Shown here: in pieces, positions 11,883 through 24,099 of the stretch
How the letters are laid out: every line of letters starts with the position of its first letter
Position numbering within the stretch: the first letter of the stretch is position 1
NCBI GenBank assembly: GCA_020310875.1
Contig: CM035407.1
Location: forward strand, 196,351,892-196,415,891
DNA length: 64,000 nucleotides
Source: Ceratopteris richardii
Taxonomy: Eukaryota; Streptophyta; Polypodiopsida; Polypodiales; Pteridaceae
Direction of reading: 5' to 3'
Notes under the pieces: generated by a model
Seen by the model: only the letters and a program-made list of their open reading frames with translations
What the model was told of the DNA's origin: nothing
Databases searched by the model: none
Translations under genes and position numbers: made by a program

Positions 11883-13205
11883 AAACCATGTGACTTTGAG
11901 CATGTAGAAGCAAAATGAAGTAGATACACACATACAATGGTCTTCAACATCATGGTGTGCATTGGCCCCAGTCTTTAGCATCACAGTCTCCTAAAAGGAG
12001 TTTCCTATCACTTGGTATCAGGTTAGATATCCGTCTTCCTCCCATTCATGAAAGAAGAGCAAAACAAGCCACAAGGGCCCCCCAAGGGGCTGATGCTACT
12101 CTAAAGTTGCCTCTTGCTCGTTTTTTTTTGTAGCCAATATCCTATCACCTACACCATCACCTTCCATCATGCATGGCTTTTTGCTCTTAAATCCAATTTC
12201 AACCACTTTCAAATGGTTATAATTCTCATCAAGCAAGCTATCCAAATGCATGAGCTTGGATATTCAATATGCACCCCATTTTTGTTTGTAAAGTGTTTGG
12301 TGAGTGCAATTCTCTAGCAAGGAGTTAGACACCAAATGAGAGTTCATCAGACATTGTTAATAAGGGCATACATAATTATGTGCACATGGCTACTTTTTAA
12401 AAGAGGACTATTAAAGTGAACTCACACTCACTTGTAAGCTTCTTCTTGTTCTTCTCATTCTTATCAATGAATTTTGTGAGTTTCTTAGCATATTCTTGCT
12501 CATGAGTGAAGCTTTCTTGTGTGTGTGTACATGTGTATGTTGCATACATGAGTGAAGCTTGCTTGTGTGTGTACATGTGTATGTTGTCCCTTCAAATTTT
12601 GAGATGAGCTCTAATCAGAAGGTGCCACATAGAGGAACTGCTAAGTTTGCTTTCACAAAGGGCATAGTTCCAACTCTATTGCAATGTCATGTCACAAAAC
12701 AATTTCACATTGTTTGTTGTGACCCCCTTCCCTCCACCTGTAAGAGCTTTTTTTGTTCCACATTAGACAGGAAGTTATTGAAATGGACTTTCGCTACTCT
12801 GTGTGAAAGATCAAATAGAAGACCTACAACAAAAACCATCGTTCCACTTGGAACAACCCCATCCAAGCCCTTTGTTCTGGAGCCCCAGTTTGAAATGAGC
12901 ATAAGGGGAATTGCTAGCAAGCACTCTAGTTAGACTATTCTAGAGTGGCAAGGGTCGTCTCATTGTGACAAGGCTGACTTCAATTCAAATCAATATCCTC
13001 ATTTAGCCCTAGGGTCGTTCATACCCCGTCTCTGTCATAGTAGGCCTTTCAACTTTTTGTCATTCCTAGTAGGTACTAATCGCCTTTCACATTGTAGTTT
13101 CCATTAATTCAAGCTATCAAAGAAGATTAGATTGCAAGATTGAACTTCCTTCTGGTAACATTTTGAGTCTCTCTAAAGGTTCAAAGTTCAAAACACGTAA
13201 ATTAG

Positions 13206-13462
13206 TTTTTTTTTTTTTACTGGAGGTTCAGTCAAAGCCTACTCCCTCGAGCTTTTACTTTGAAATTGCAACTATACAAGTGAATGGGCATAGTACCTGC
13301 AAGACCCCTCGTACCCCACAAAGCAAGGGTTAGACAATGATACAACTTAGTTATAATTGGTTTGATTGGCATAAGTCATTACATGTCCAGCCTGAGGCTT
13401 GAACACTGGACCTCCACCTCAAGAGGCCAAAGCTCAACCGACTGCCCTGTGGGACATGGACA
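13206..13462 (-). mobile_element. SINE insertion (minus strand), diverged
   Basis: Begins on plus with a T run (13,206-13,218; poly-A on minus) and ends with the head GGGCAGTCGGTTGAGC on minus. The flanks ACACGTAAATTAG and ACCCGTAAATCAAC look like a decayed target duplication. The paralogous empty site is at about 3,187-3,215. The box B region (GTGTTCAAGCCTCAGG on minus) is recognisable. Confidence 0.65.
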
Positions 13463-13829
13463 ACCCGTAAATCAACTTGACGTGAATCCCAAAATGTGAG
13501 ATAAAAGGCCCTTGAATGCATGTGGTGTTTACTGAATTTCAAGATTATAATTTCTTGAGAATCTGCATATGTTTTAATATAATTGTTCAATTTTGAGGTT
13601 GGTATGCATTCACAATCGACCCTCATCGTGCCTATTATATGAAAATATATAAAGTGGAATGTGGTTTGATGATGAAGTTGGATCATTCTATGTTCAATTT
13701 AGTGTAAGAAAAATGATAAAAACACATGAAAGAGAGAGACGTGAGGAGGGACGAGAGAAGGATAGATGTTCAATTTAATGTGTGTAAGATAGGTGGGCAC
13801 AACACTTCATCCAACTCTATTGACATTCA

Positions 13830-16800
13830 TGTTCTTTCCTTAATAATTGATTGATGTAACAGAAAGGTCACTTAATAAAGAGCGATTATGTTCATCTTTT
13901 TGAATTGATATATCACAAATCATTTTATAGAGAGATCTTGGAGTGTGAAGAGACATGATCATAGATGTTCCTCTATTATGATGTCTTGTTGGTCATAGTA
14001 TCCCCATAATGAAGTGTATGTTTTTAGACAAAAGAAGTCAATGGCTAGTATTACACATGGTTGCCATCATGAAAGGTTCTATGCATTTTGCGTTTAGGCT
14101 TTCATAAGAATTTTCATAGGGTCCTACACCCATCGTATCTTATCTCTCTTAATCATGGAGTACCACCACTGGCCTACAACAATGTTGGTGGATAAATCAA
14201 TCTCGATGAAGATCAAGGGAGTGACAAGGGGGTTAGATCATACAACATTTAGAGGGAAGGACTTGCTCTTTCCAATGATGAAGACTCATAACATGTAAAA
14301 ACCTATACTTCATCTCCTTGAAGCTCAATAAACTATAGGATTACTTCATATACACCTTTTCATTCACAAGAGGAAACACCTTGCAAAGAGATGTTGGACC
14401 ATGAACAATATTTTCCTATTGTTTTATGTTCTATTGATCACAGGCCAGGTCAATGTGATCAGCAAAACATAGATAATATAAAAATGATATCAAATCTCTA
14501 TGATGAAGTGTGTAGGACATGCCTATAGCCAATCTTGCACATGATTTTATGTTGGACCCTAGAGTGAAGGTCCATGGCTCAATACCTATAGATTGGCATG
14601 GGGATGAAGGGGCTTTTTTGGGTGTATGCATTGTTCTTTCAAGTTCAAAATTGATAGATAGGTAGGTCAAACGGAACTTCTGCTATTCTTTCATGCCCTC
14701 ATTCAATTGTTTACATAGAGCGGGAGATAACTTGAAAAAAAAGTTTAAAGTTTATCTATTGGTTCAACGGGTAATTTGACCAATAAACATCAATTTTCAA
14801 TCTGACATAGTGTTTTTTTTTTTTTTAATTGAGGTTAGGATGAAGCCCACTCCTCCAGGCTTTGACTTTGAAATTGCAATTGTACAAGGAAGGGCATAGT
14901 ACCCATGGGACCCCCCTTATCCCACAAGAACAAGGGTTTACATAGCTGGGTTAAACTACGGTCACATCTACTGCAGGGTAGGACAAACGGTGGCACATCA
15001 GCCACAAGGTACAACTTTCCAAGTTAAACATGTCCCTTATATGGTGCCAGTGGGGGTTGAACCTTCGCTCCCGCCTCAAGAGGCAAGAGGTCCAACCACC
15101 CGGACAAGCGGCCTAGGACATCTGACATAGTGTTGTTCCGAGGGGGTAAGGCCGTTCTAAACTATGTGGACCCAAAAGAAAAATAAAGTTTTTGTTTTCC
15201 AATTATATACATACACGTGGATGGCAAAAATGTGCCGCCATTTCGTGTGAACCGACTGTAAGAAACACACTAAGTCAGTGACATTGAATAAAAAGAGACA
15301 ATGTGAGAACACGTGTGACCAAAGTAGCTTGCCTATTCCACAACATCCTCTAACGCATTGGATCATCACCATAGGTTGACTCTCCCCCAAAAGAAAACCA
15401 AAGAGTGTAGTCCTTTTCACAAACCCATTGGATCATCACCATAGGTTGACTCTCCCCCAAAAGAAAACAAAAGAGTGTAGTCCTTTCCACAGACGGGGGA
15501 GTGCCTTTTTCACCCATGTTTGAGCAAGGATGTTGTGAGTACAAACTTTTAGCTTTACTACTCACCTTGTATTGTAAGCCACTACTAAGGCCTTTTTTCT
15601 CTCTCTCATCAATCTTGTATGAATATCTTGTCATAAAGAAAGTGTGTGTGCATGCCTATGCCTCTTCAAAAACAAAGATGGAGGTTATGGGACCACATTT
15701 TTCACATACATGTACCTCATCACTCCTACCATAATGTTGTGTGAGTTACCGAAAGGAAGGATAGGAGATATGCATGAGGAGAATGGGAGTGTAGAGGATG
15801 AGGGCAAAGAGAAGGAAGAGTAAAGAATGGAAAAGCATAAAAAGCATGCTTTTTGGAGAATGGTATAAAAGGGTAGGGGCGTATTATGGGATTGAAGTGC
15901 CTCAAAGGCTTTGCGTGGAAAAGACTTAAAAAACAAAAAAAGCTCTATTACATTTCTAGAAAAAATAATTCATGATAGTGCCATTTCAAAGTAGTCATGT
16001 CTTGTGAGCAAATGTTAAGGCATTCAAGTCCTGTTTATCCAATATCACATGTGTTAATGGAAAGGCCATTTCTTTGTCTTTACTCAGCTGAGTTTTACTT
16101 CTTTATTAAATGCTTTTCAACACACACACATATATCTATATGTGTGTCTATGTGTGTGTATGGAAAGCCTCTATAAAAATAAAAGCATTAGTTTGTTAGT
16201 CATAGTTGTCTCTCTTTTTGATAGTCAGAATGCATGGTTATTTATATATCTGTATAAGGAATTTTGAAAATGCACGACCACATAAGATATCATTTTTTTA
16301 AGATGCAATGTGAAGCACAAGGTGCATGGTGTGTCTGTTGTTCATAAATAATTGTTCATTGCCCCCTAGTTCTTGTCCACTCTCTGAAATCAAGCTGCAT
16401 TAGAGGATGAGAACGTCAGCCTAGAATATAAACAAATTTATCACCATGTGCTTTTTGAGGGCATCAAGTAGTCATTTGAAGAAAAAATACACACTAACAA
16501 AAAGTACATGCACTAACAAGAGTTCTCATTATCCTTTCATGAAAAAATTGTATTCTTCTCTATCTAGACCAAATCTTCCCATTTCCACCTTTTAATGCTT
16601 TTTGTGCCACTTTTTGTTGCTTAATGTCAATTTCAAAGGGAGCACATGATGTTTTCAAGAAACAAACCAAAAGGGGGGCCATGTGGATCATGAGAATATA
16701 AGAATATATGCAAGAGTGTGTAGTGGGGCATAAAAGAAGTATGGGCCCACCTTTTCCAACATGATTTCCATGGTGTTAGAGAACGATATCAGTAAGTTCA

Positions 16801-17420
16801 TTTGATATATGTGGTTTGAACTATTCCATACATACAAATTCTGGGGAGCTTCCTAGACATAAGCTGCAATGGCCACTTTCATGGACTCCAAAATATTTTT
16901 GTTAGTCCTTCTTACATGATTCCTCTTGTTCATACATATTGGCTGTTTGATTAAGGTAATCAAAGTCTTTATTATGACCTTGACCATTCTTCTTGATGTG
17001 GAGACCGTGTTGAAACTAATGGTAACAATGTTCCAGGCCATGGAATATATATATTCCTCTAGTGTATTTGAAGATATTTGCCTCTGTTCTTAAATATGAG
17101 AAGAAGATTCTTACTCTACCTCTCCATAAAAACTTGTGAGTGAGATGAAACATGACCCAAAAGGTCAAAAAACTTTGTTTTAGATATCCTCTTTTATGTT
17201 ATAAAGTTAAACCCTAGTGCCCAACACTTGATGGTAAGCTTTTTTTGGCATGGAGCACATGTTGTGCCTTCTAGGAAGAACTATTTGTGTGTGGATCTTG
17301 ACCTAAGTGACAGGCTTTTAGAAGGATTCAACTCAACAAGGTTAAGATTATCTTTAGTCATATTAGAGTCCTTGTTATGTGTATGATTAAGAGCATTCAT
17401 TGAGAACTATGTAGAAGTGT
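13830..17420 (+). repeat. Internal ~3 kb repeat unit, copy c
   Basis: Counterpart in the second large block. It has an uninterrupted site near 15,990 where copies a and b hold a SINE, and it carries its own SINE at 14,815-15,119. Non-coding. Confidence 0.6.
14815..15119 (-). mobile_element. SINE insertion (minus strand) with a perfect 15-bp target duplication
   Basis: ATCTGACATAGTGTT flanks the element at 14,800-14,814 and 15,120-15,134. On minus it runs from a tRNA-like head (GTCCGGGTGGTTGGACC as box A region; box B GGTTCAACCCC at 15,053-15,063), through a ~200-bp body, to a poly-A tail. This is the best-preserved copy for defining the family. Confidence 0.8.
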
Positions 17421-17640
17421 TTACAAAGTGTGAGACTCCAAAAGGATTACTCTACAAAAAAGTCACCTTTCATCTATCCATACTATTTTCCCTTCTTAAG
17501 ATGAGAATAGTATTCTCAAAAAGAATAGTCATGATAGTGCCCTTTTCAGAAATAATCATGTCTTGTAAGCAAAAAGTTTTCTTCAAATTGTGTTGATGTG
17601 TTCACACATCCAAGATCACATGTGCAGACGGAAAGGACAC

Positions 17641-17944
17641 TTTTTTTTTTTTAATGGAGGTTTGGCCAAGGCCTACTCCTCTAGGCTTTAACTTTGAAAT
17701 TGCAAATGTACACGAAGGGCATAGTACCCATGGGAACCCCCTTATCCCACAAGAACAGGGGTTTACATAGCTGGGTTAGACTACGGTCACAACTACTGCG
17801 AGGCAAGACAAACGGTGGCACATCAGCCACAAGATACAACTTTCCATGATAAACATGTCCCTTACATGCTGTCAGTGGGGGTTGAACCCTCGCCCCCGCC
17901 TCAAGAGGCAAGAGGGCCAACCACCCGGATAAACGGCCTGGAAC
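17641..17944 (-). mobile_element. SINE insertion (minus strand)
   Basis: Same family as 14,815-15,119, with poly-A (T run 17,641-17,652 on plus), body and head with box B GGGTTCAACCCCC on minus. The flanks GACGGAAAGGACAC and CGATGGAAAGGAAAC are a slightly decayed target duplication. The empty paralogous site is at about 6,760-6,785. Confidence 0.75.
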
Positions 17945-18977
17945 GATGGAAAGGAAACTTCTTGGTCTCCACTCAACTTGCTTTTACTTCTTATTGAATG
18001 CACTTCTTATTGAATGTTCTTCAATATATATGTAGAAAATATTTATCAATATAAAGTTCATTTGTTATTTATAGTTGTCCCTCCTTTTGGTAGTGAATGC
18101 ATGGATATTTATATATTTTTATATGAAAATTTGAAGATACAAAAGAACATAAACAAAGAGATTGTTTCTTTGTTGTCCATCTCATAAGCTGAAACGTCCT
18201 TAAAGATAATAATATGGGCTGGCATAAGAAGAATTCTATCACCATGTAGGTTTTTAAGATGTATCATGATTCATGGGGTGCATGGTGTGTCTCTTGTTCA
18301 TAAATAATTCTTTATTCTTCCTAATCGTTTTCCACTCTAAACTCAAGTCTCATTAGAAGATAAGAATGTTGGCCTACCATGTGATTTTTTAGGTCATCAA
18401 GTGGTTAAACAACTTGCATGATCAGCCTTTCTTTCTCTACATGCTCTAATGCATAATAATATATATATATATATACCCTAAACAAAAGCACATGCTAGTA
18501 ATAAGGTTTTTTAATTATCCCTTCATGAAAAAATTGTGATGTTTTCTTCTATTCAATCCAAATCTCTCCATTACCATTTTCTAATGTTGTTTTTTGTTTA
18601 GTGTCAGTCTCAAAGGTAATACATGATGTTGTCAAAAGACAAACCAAAAGGAAGGTTGGATCATGAGAATATAAGAATATATGCAACAGTTGTGTAGTGG
18701 GGTACAAAAGGAGTATGGACCCACTTTTTCCAACATGATTTCCATGGTGTTAGAAGGAGATGTCAAAAAGTTATTTTTATATTTGTGGTTTGAACTATTC
18801 CATACAGACAAATTCTAGGAAGCTTCCCAAACATAAGTTGCAATGGTCATTGAATTGGACTCAAATATATCTTTTTGTGGTTCTTCTTAGTGATACTCAG
18901 TCAGAGTCATAAGTTAAAATGATCATCATCATGGAGTCATATATTTTCAGTAGGCATTCTTACATGATTCCTCTTGT

Positions 18978-19375
18978 AGACACTTTTATGAATATCCTCC
19001 TTCTAAAATAATGTTTTCATAAAAATTGGTGGCACAATGATGACGATTTCTTCTTATTCACCACATGGCTTAGTAAAATTGGAAGTTTTGTTCATACACC
19101 TTTGCTTTACTTTTGAAAACCTTTGTTTTAAAAATGATCTCTTATGTTATATTTTTCATGAAGGTTGTTTATTTATGAGACACTTTCATGAATATCCTCC
19201 TTCTAAAATAATGTTTCCATAAAAATTGGTGGCACGATGATGATGCTTTCTTCTTATTCACCACATGGCTTAGTAAAAATGGAAGGTTTGTTCATATATC
19301 TTTGCTTTACTTTTGAAAACCTTTGTTTTAAAAATGATCTCTTATGTTCTAAAAATGATATCTTATGTTCATATA
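18978..19375 (+). repeat. ~200-bp tandem duplication
   Basis: ATGAATATCCTCCTTCTAAA and the following ~200 bp, including TTCACCACATGGCTTAGTAA, occur twice in direct tandem (starting near 18,979 and 19,179) with few differences. Short open frames in both units are not supported as genes. Confidence 0.8.
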
Positions 19376-21739
19376 GCCCACATGTTGTAGTTTTTAAGAA
19401 AACCTCTATGTGTGTGGATCTTGAACTAAGTGACATGATTTTAGAAGGATTCAACTCCACAAAGTTAAGATGATGTCTACTTCATGTTAAAGTGGTTATT
19501 GTGTGTATGATTATGGGCATTTTCATTGAGGGCTATGTAAAAGTGTTTAGACTATTGTGAATAAGATAATGTGAGACTCCAAAAAGATTATTCTTTGAAA
19601 AAGTCACCTTTCAACTTTCTACACTAGTTGCCCTTGTTGAGATGGTCTATATAGCTTTTTTTCTTTCAGTCACATCAAACCTAGCATGAAATCGATGCAG
19701 ATGATTTCCCAATTCTGTTTTGGAATCTATAAGGGGTCTATACTCACATGGTGTTTTTACACCCTTCATAGATTTGACATGGTAAGAATTAAAATTATAG
19801 GAAAACTATTAAGTAATGTTTTCTAAAAGTTGTATTTTCTTTGCAAATGATAGGTCACTCACATAAGGGACATCATGGTTATCATGCAATGTTTTTTTAT
19901 TGACTATTATTTACACAAAACTTTCCCTTTCAAGTATATCATTTCTTGGATGTGTGGTTGAGTTTCGTACATGTTTTCTTCTCTTTCTTCAAGATAATTC
20001 ATATATAGAATTTCACTTGATTTTTTGCACTATTGATACAAGGAAATTGAATTTTTAGTTATGCACATTGTGGTAAACTCAAGGGAACATATCACTTTCA
20101 ATGTTTTCAAATAATTATAAATTTCAAAAAAAAAAGCAAAATTTGTCAGAATAAGTTCTATTGTGAGTGAAAAGTAACAATAGACATAACTTTGATGCTT
20201 GGAGATTCATCACAAAAAATCTATCGATGGAAAAGGGCTACTAGATAAATAATAGAGGAGACAATGAATACCCTTGCATTTACCAAGAGAAATCAAATTT
20301 AGAACAACTAAATGCACATAAGATTGGAACATACGAGAATGGATTGTAATTCATGGGCTGTTTATGAATATAGAAGATAACATGATCAAGAATATGCAAG
20401 ATAATTCTAAAAAATACATAGAAAAATTTGGTCATGTTGTGAAAGAACAACATGAAAGCACAAGAGCTACAACTAAAGATTTTTCGCATTGAACAAGATA
20501 ACAACAATAAACAAGCACACGAGGCAAAGAATAGCTATGAGGAAAGGGGATCTATAGTGGTTGCAAAAATTTTCAGAGCAATTAAGGATTATGATTATGA
20601 TAATGATGATCTGATAATGATTATGATAATAGAGGATACTTGAATTTTGGTAGACCACATGACTTTGAAACATGAATAGAAATGGCTAAGTTAAAACATT
20701 AGAAGGCAGCAAACACTTATGGTAGAGAGTGCAGAGGTAGAAGCAAAATGAAGTAGATACACACATCAAAAGGTGTAATTCCTAAGAGTGAGTGATATAC
20801 CATGTAATACAAAAGCTCACATATGCATTAGGGAGATCTTGTAAAAGAGAATTTCATGGGTTGCATGCATGGTGTCTCTCTTGTTCTTGATTAATTCTTC
20901 GTTGTCCCCTAACTTTTGCCCACTTTTGGATTTGAAAACTCATTGGTTAGTTTTACAGCTAAACAAGAGAGAACATGGTCAATGTTGTGATAAATAGAAG
21001 CAATAGATCATGGTGGAGCAAAGGTCTGATGGGGTTCATAAATTTTCCAAAAGTCCATTTGTACATGTAAATAAACCCTTAGCAAGTATGTCCATATGTA
21101 ATTTCTTGTTAAGTACTCCACATTTGTGCAAGCCCAAGAGTCCTTGATTGAAGATTGATTCTTTAAATCTCTGACTTCTCGAAAAAATTTTCAACAATCA
21201 AATCAGACACCAAATGAGAGTTTAATACCTATTTTTAATAAGGGCATACATAATTGTGTGGACAAGGCCACTTTTTAAAACAGGACTATTAAAGTGAACT
21301 CACATTCATTTGTAAGCTTCTTATTGCTCTTCCCATTCTTCTCAATGAAGTTCGTGAGTTTCTTGGCATATTCTTGCTCATGAGTGAAACTTGTTTGCAT
21401 GCTTGTGTGTGTGTGTGTACCTGTGTATGTTGTGTGATTCTTCTTGGATGTGTGTGTCCATGTGTGTGGTGAAGGTATCCATACCACCAACATCATCTCT
21501 CCGTATGAAAATTCATGGGTGAGGATCTATCACTTGATGCCAACATTGTACATGTGTTCTTCTTAGTCTTGGGAGATGAATACTGAACCTTGGAATTGTC
21601 ATTGGTGTGGTTGCGGGTGACTCTTTCGTAGGGACGAAAATTGTGGGTTGTAGACATGGAATGTTTCCATGAATGCACTTTGGTTGAGGAGCGATTGAGG
21701 ATCTTCTCTATTTGAAGAGTTTTAATCATGTTCATGCTA

Positions 21740-22485
21740 GTGCTCACTCCATTGGGATGTCATAATCCAGGCACATATAAATGATTTTGGTGATGGCACA
21801 ACATGCATTCAAAACTTGCTTCTGATGCCATCTAACATTGGTTGCATAGAACTGGCCCATAATCTAGTGAGGCAAATCTATCTTGAGCTTTGCAGTCATT
21901 GCCAAGTATAATCTAAACTAGATCTTTTTGTGGATTGCATAAACCGATCTTATCCTAGGAATGCAAAATTTTGCGTGCACATCTGCAATGGTACAAATGA
22001 GCTTGGCATTATGGCTATCATTTGATTTATCTTGAGTATGTCTCTTCTTCATTGGGCCTAGTATTAGTGCCTCCTTGTCTGTAGGAATGTGTGTGCCTCA
22101 TATGTTTAGTGCTTCATGTACCAACTTGTGAGAGAGCATAAACCTCTTTGGCATTAGTGACTGCCAAAGAGGCGACAATATGACAAACATTCCAGGAATA
22201 TCTTTGTCAGTGTCCAACATTTTGCAGCTCCTCAAACTCCCTAGAGTGAAATTGGAATCGGCACCAAGTGTTGTTGAATTTGCACTTTGATTCCTAGATA
22301 TAGGGGCCAAAGATAAGGGGTCCTATAAACTCATTGAACCAATGAGAGTGTGCATGAACTCTTTTGGTCTATCTTTGATGGAGGGTTTGGAATGGAAATG
22401 GCACCTTGAAAATTCTAGAACTGTGGTGGTATCGTTGATGGGTACTCCTAATGGGTAGAGTGTGTTGGTCAATCTACCTAGATTT
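21740..22485 (-). pseudogene. Unrecognised decayed reading frame
   Basis: On the minus strand one frame runs for about 245 codons with only about four internal stops (TAG/TGA), clearly fewer than AT-rich random sequence would give. Open stretches include PLWQSLMPKRFMLSHKLVHE and IADVHAKFCIPRIRSVYAI. The frame may continue upstream to ~23,060, but stops there approach the random rate. I do not recognise a family. It may be a retroelement-encoded protein or a dead host gene. It lies between the tandem blocks and Gypsy-2. Confidence 0.35.
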
Positions 22486-23750
22486 GGGACCTCCTTCTAC
22501 CATTAGTGAATAGTGCTTATAGAAATTGTTTTTAGTCTATCATGACAAGGGAAAACACGTTAGTATTGCTAAAAAACCAAAATCCTAGTATGGCAAGACC
22601 TCGGTCCCTTTCCAATACTGATATGCTTCCCCTATGTTGTGTGATATTTCTCAATGATGTTCGTGTGCCTAGAGCAAGTCATTAGACTACCTATATGCAT
22701 ACTTGGGGTAGTGTGTGATCTCAACATGAATGTGATGATATATTGATAGGTTACAAGGTTTTGAGATAAGGGGTTCATTAGAAAGCTGGTTGATAGTGAA
22801 TGATTCCCTTATGGGATTAGAAAATGAGGTTATTGATTGATATAATTTATTAGAAGATTGTGAGCTTATTTGGTCCTAGTATTGTTTAGGTACCCATTTC
22901 CAAATTGTTCTAAGAACTGATTTACATGTCTTTTTCGATGCACAAGTTGTCATTCTAGGTGTATGATGGATAGGGATGGTCTAGAATTTCCTAGAAGGTG
23001 AGAGTACATGAGGGGAAATATGGGATTTCAAGCAACTCTTAGGCACACACATGCTCAGGTTGTTAGGGTTTGCCATCATCAATCGCTTTGGTATCCAAAT
23101 TTGTCAAATATTCTTTGGTTGATCTCTTCCCCACTTCTTTGGTTGTCGCTTTGGATGCATTCTCTACTTTTATGATGGTGACTTTGATTGAGGTGGATCA
23201 GTCAATTGTTCACCCTTTTACACCCAAATATGCTTCATGTCTTGAACGAGTGGGTATCTGTATCACCTCAATGGCCTATTGGGGGTGATCGTTGGGCTTT
23301 GGGTTTCTACTGTGGTTGAGTTTCTTGCTGCCATGATTGAGTGGTCGGTGTGACACTCTCTTTGGAAAAGAAGGGAGATCCAACACTTGCATGACCTACC
23401 CATCAAGAAGTGAGGCACTATGCACAAAGGATCTAGGGGTACATGAACTGAGTGTGGAAATATACCCAGAGAACTCAAGAGTCTCCAACTGCACAACTAT
23501 TGCTTTTTTGGTGCCAATAGGATCTTCCTACCATTGGGATGTTGATCTTGTGATGCTAATGTTGATCTTGCGGTTCCAATATTAGTACTTTGTTGGGTGA
23601 ATGTTGATCTTGCAATGCCATTTCCTCCGGTTGGAGAGCTAGAGGACATGAGAGCCTTCGGTTCTACCATCAATTCATGGTCACTTCTTACAAGATTTTT
23701 TAACTCTACCATAATATGTTGTTTATTAACCCAAAACTGAATAAGGCGTC
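22486..23750. other. No gene supported
   Basis: AT-rich sequence with short open frames on both strands and a few repeated GTTGATCTTG words near 23,540-23,615. Possible remote coding ancestry on minus (see the neighbouring decayed frame), but nothing I can name. Confidence 0.4.
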
Positions 23751-23751
23751 T

Positions 23752-23943
23752 TTAGAGGCTTAAGTTGACTGAATGATCAAATATCCAGACTTGGCCCAAT
23801 ATCAAAGGTTCTATAAGATCTTTAACATGGAAAACTAATAGCTTTATTATCAAGGGGACATCTTGTATGAGGATAGGGACTTCCACCTCACCAATGCAAG
23901 GGGTTTCCAAAACTCCCAACCCTATGAGGAAATGAATGGCCAT
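23752..23943 (-). pseudogene. Retropepsin-like fragment of a Gypsy element
   Basis: The minus-strand frame contains EVPILIQDVPLIIKLLVFHV followed by EPLILGQVWI. This resembles the beta-strand-then-LILG(R/Q)PW region of plant Gypsy proteases. The catalytic D-S/T-G is not seen in the open part. It lies downstream of the Gypsy-2 integrase, where a protease does not belong, so it is probably part of a second, rearranged element. Confidence 0.4.
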
Positions 23944-24099
23944 CTCTCCACTATGCTATGAGAGTTATTCCTCTTTTTTTGGCACATTGCCATGTGGTAC
24001 CTAGGGACATATGACCGAGAGATGACATTCACAAGATGAAGCCCTTCAACATTAGCATTCCTATACTAGTTCACACCGTGTCGTCTTAGCTTCATACGT

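Larger units (their letters stand above)
2840..12600 (+). repeat. Large tandem block, copy 1 (~9.8 kb)
   Basis: A series of landmarks recurs in the same order in the next ~9 kb. Examples: 2,855-2,895 with 12,905-12,945; 3,690-4,030 with 13,785-14,180; 4,490-5,640 with 15,275-16,120; 5,850-6,560 with 16,385-17,050; 11,060-11,110 with 19,565-19,615; 11,430-11,590 with 20,470-20,650; 12,340-12,520 with 21,210-21,390. The copies differ by many substitutions, internal duplication and SINE insertions, so the duplication is not recent. No conserved protein domain is seen. It may be an old non-autonomous element or a plain segmental duplication. Boundaries are approximate. Confidence 0.7.
12905..21440 (+). 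repeat. Large tandem block, copy 2 (~8.5 kb)
   Basis: Direct-orientation paralogue of 2,840-12,600 by the landmark order listed there. It lacks the second internal ~3 kb unit of copy 1 and carries different SINE insertions (13.2, 14.8 and 17.6 kb), while copy 1 has others (5.2, 8.2 and 11.6 kb). No gene is seen. Start and end are judged from where landmark similarity begins and fades. Confidence 0.7.

Noticed and set aside
12559-12933. 124-codon open frame on plus
   Set aside because: It begins in a GT microsatellite, runs to the tandem-block junction, has a competing minus-strand frame and no recognised domain.
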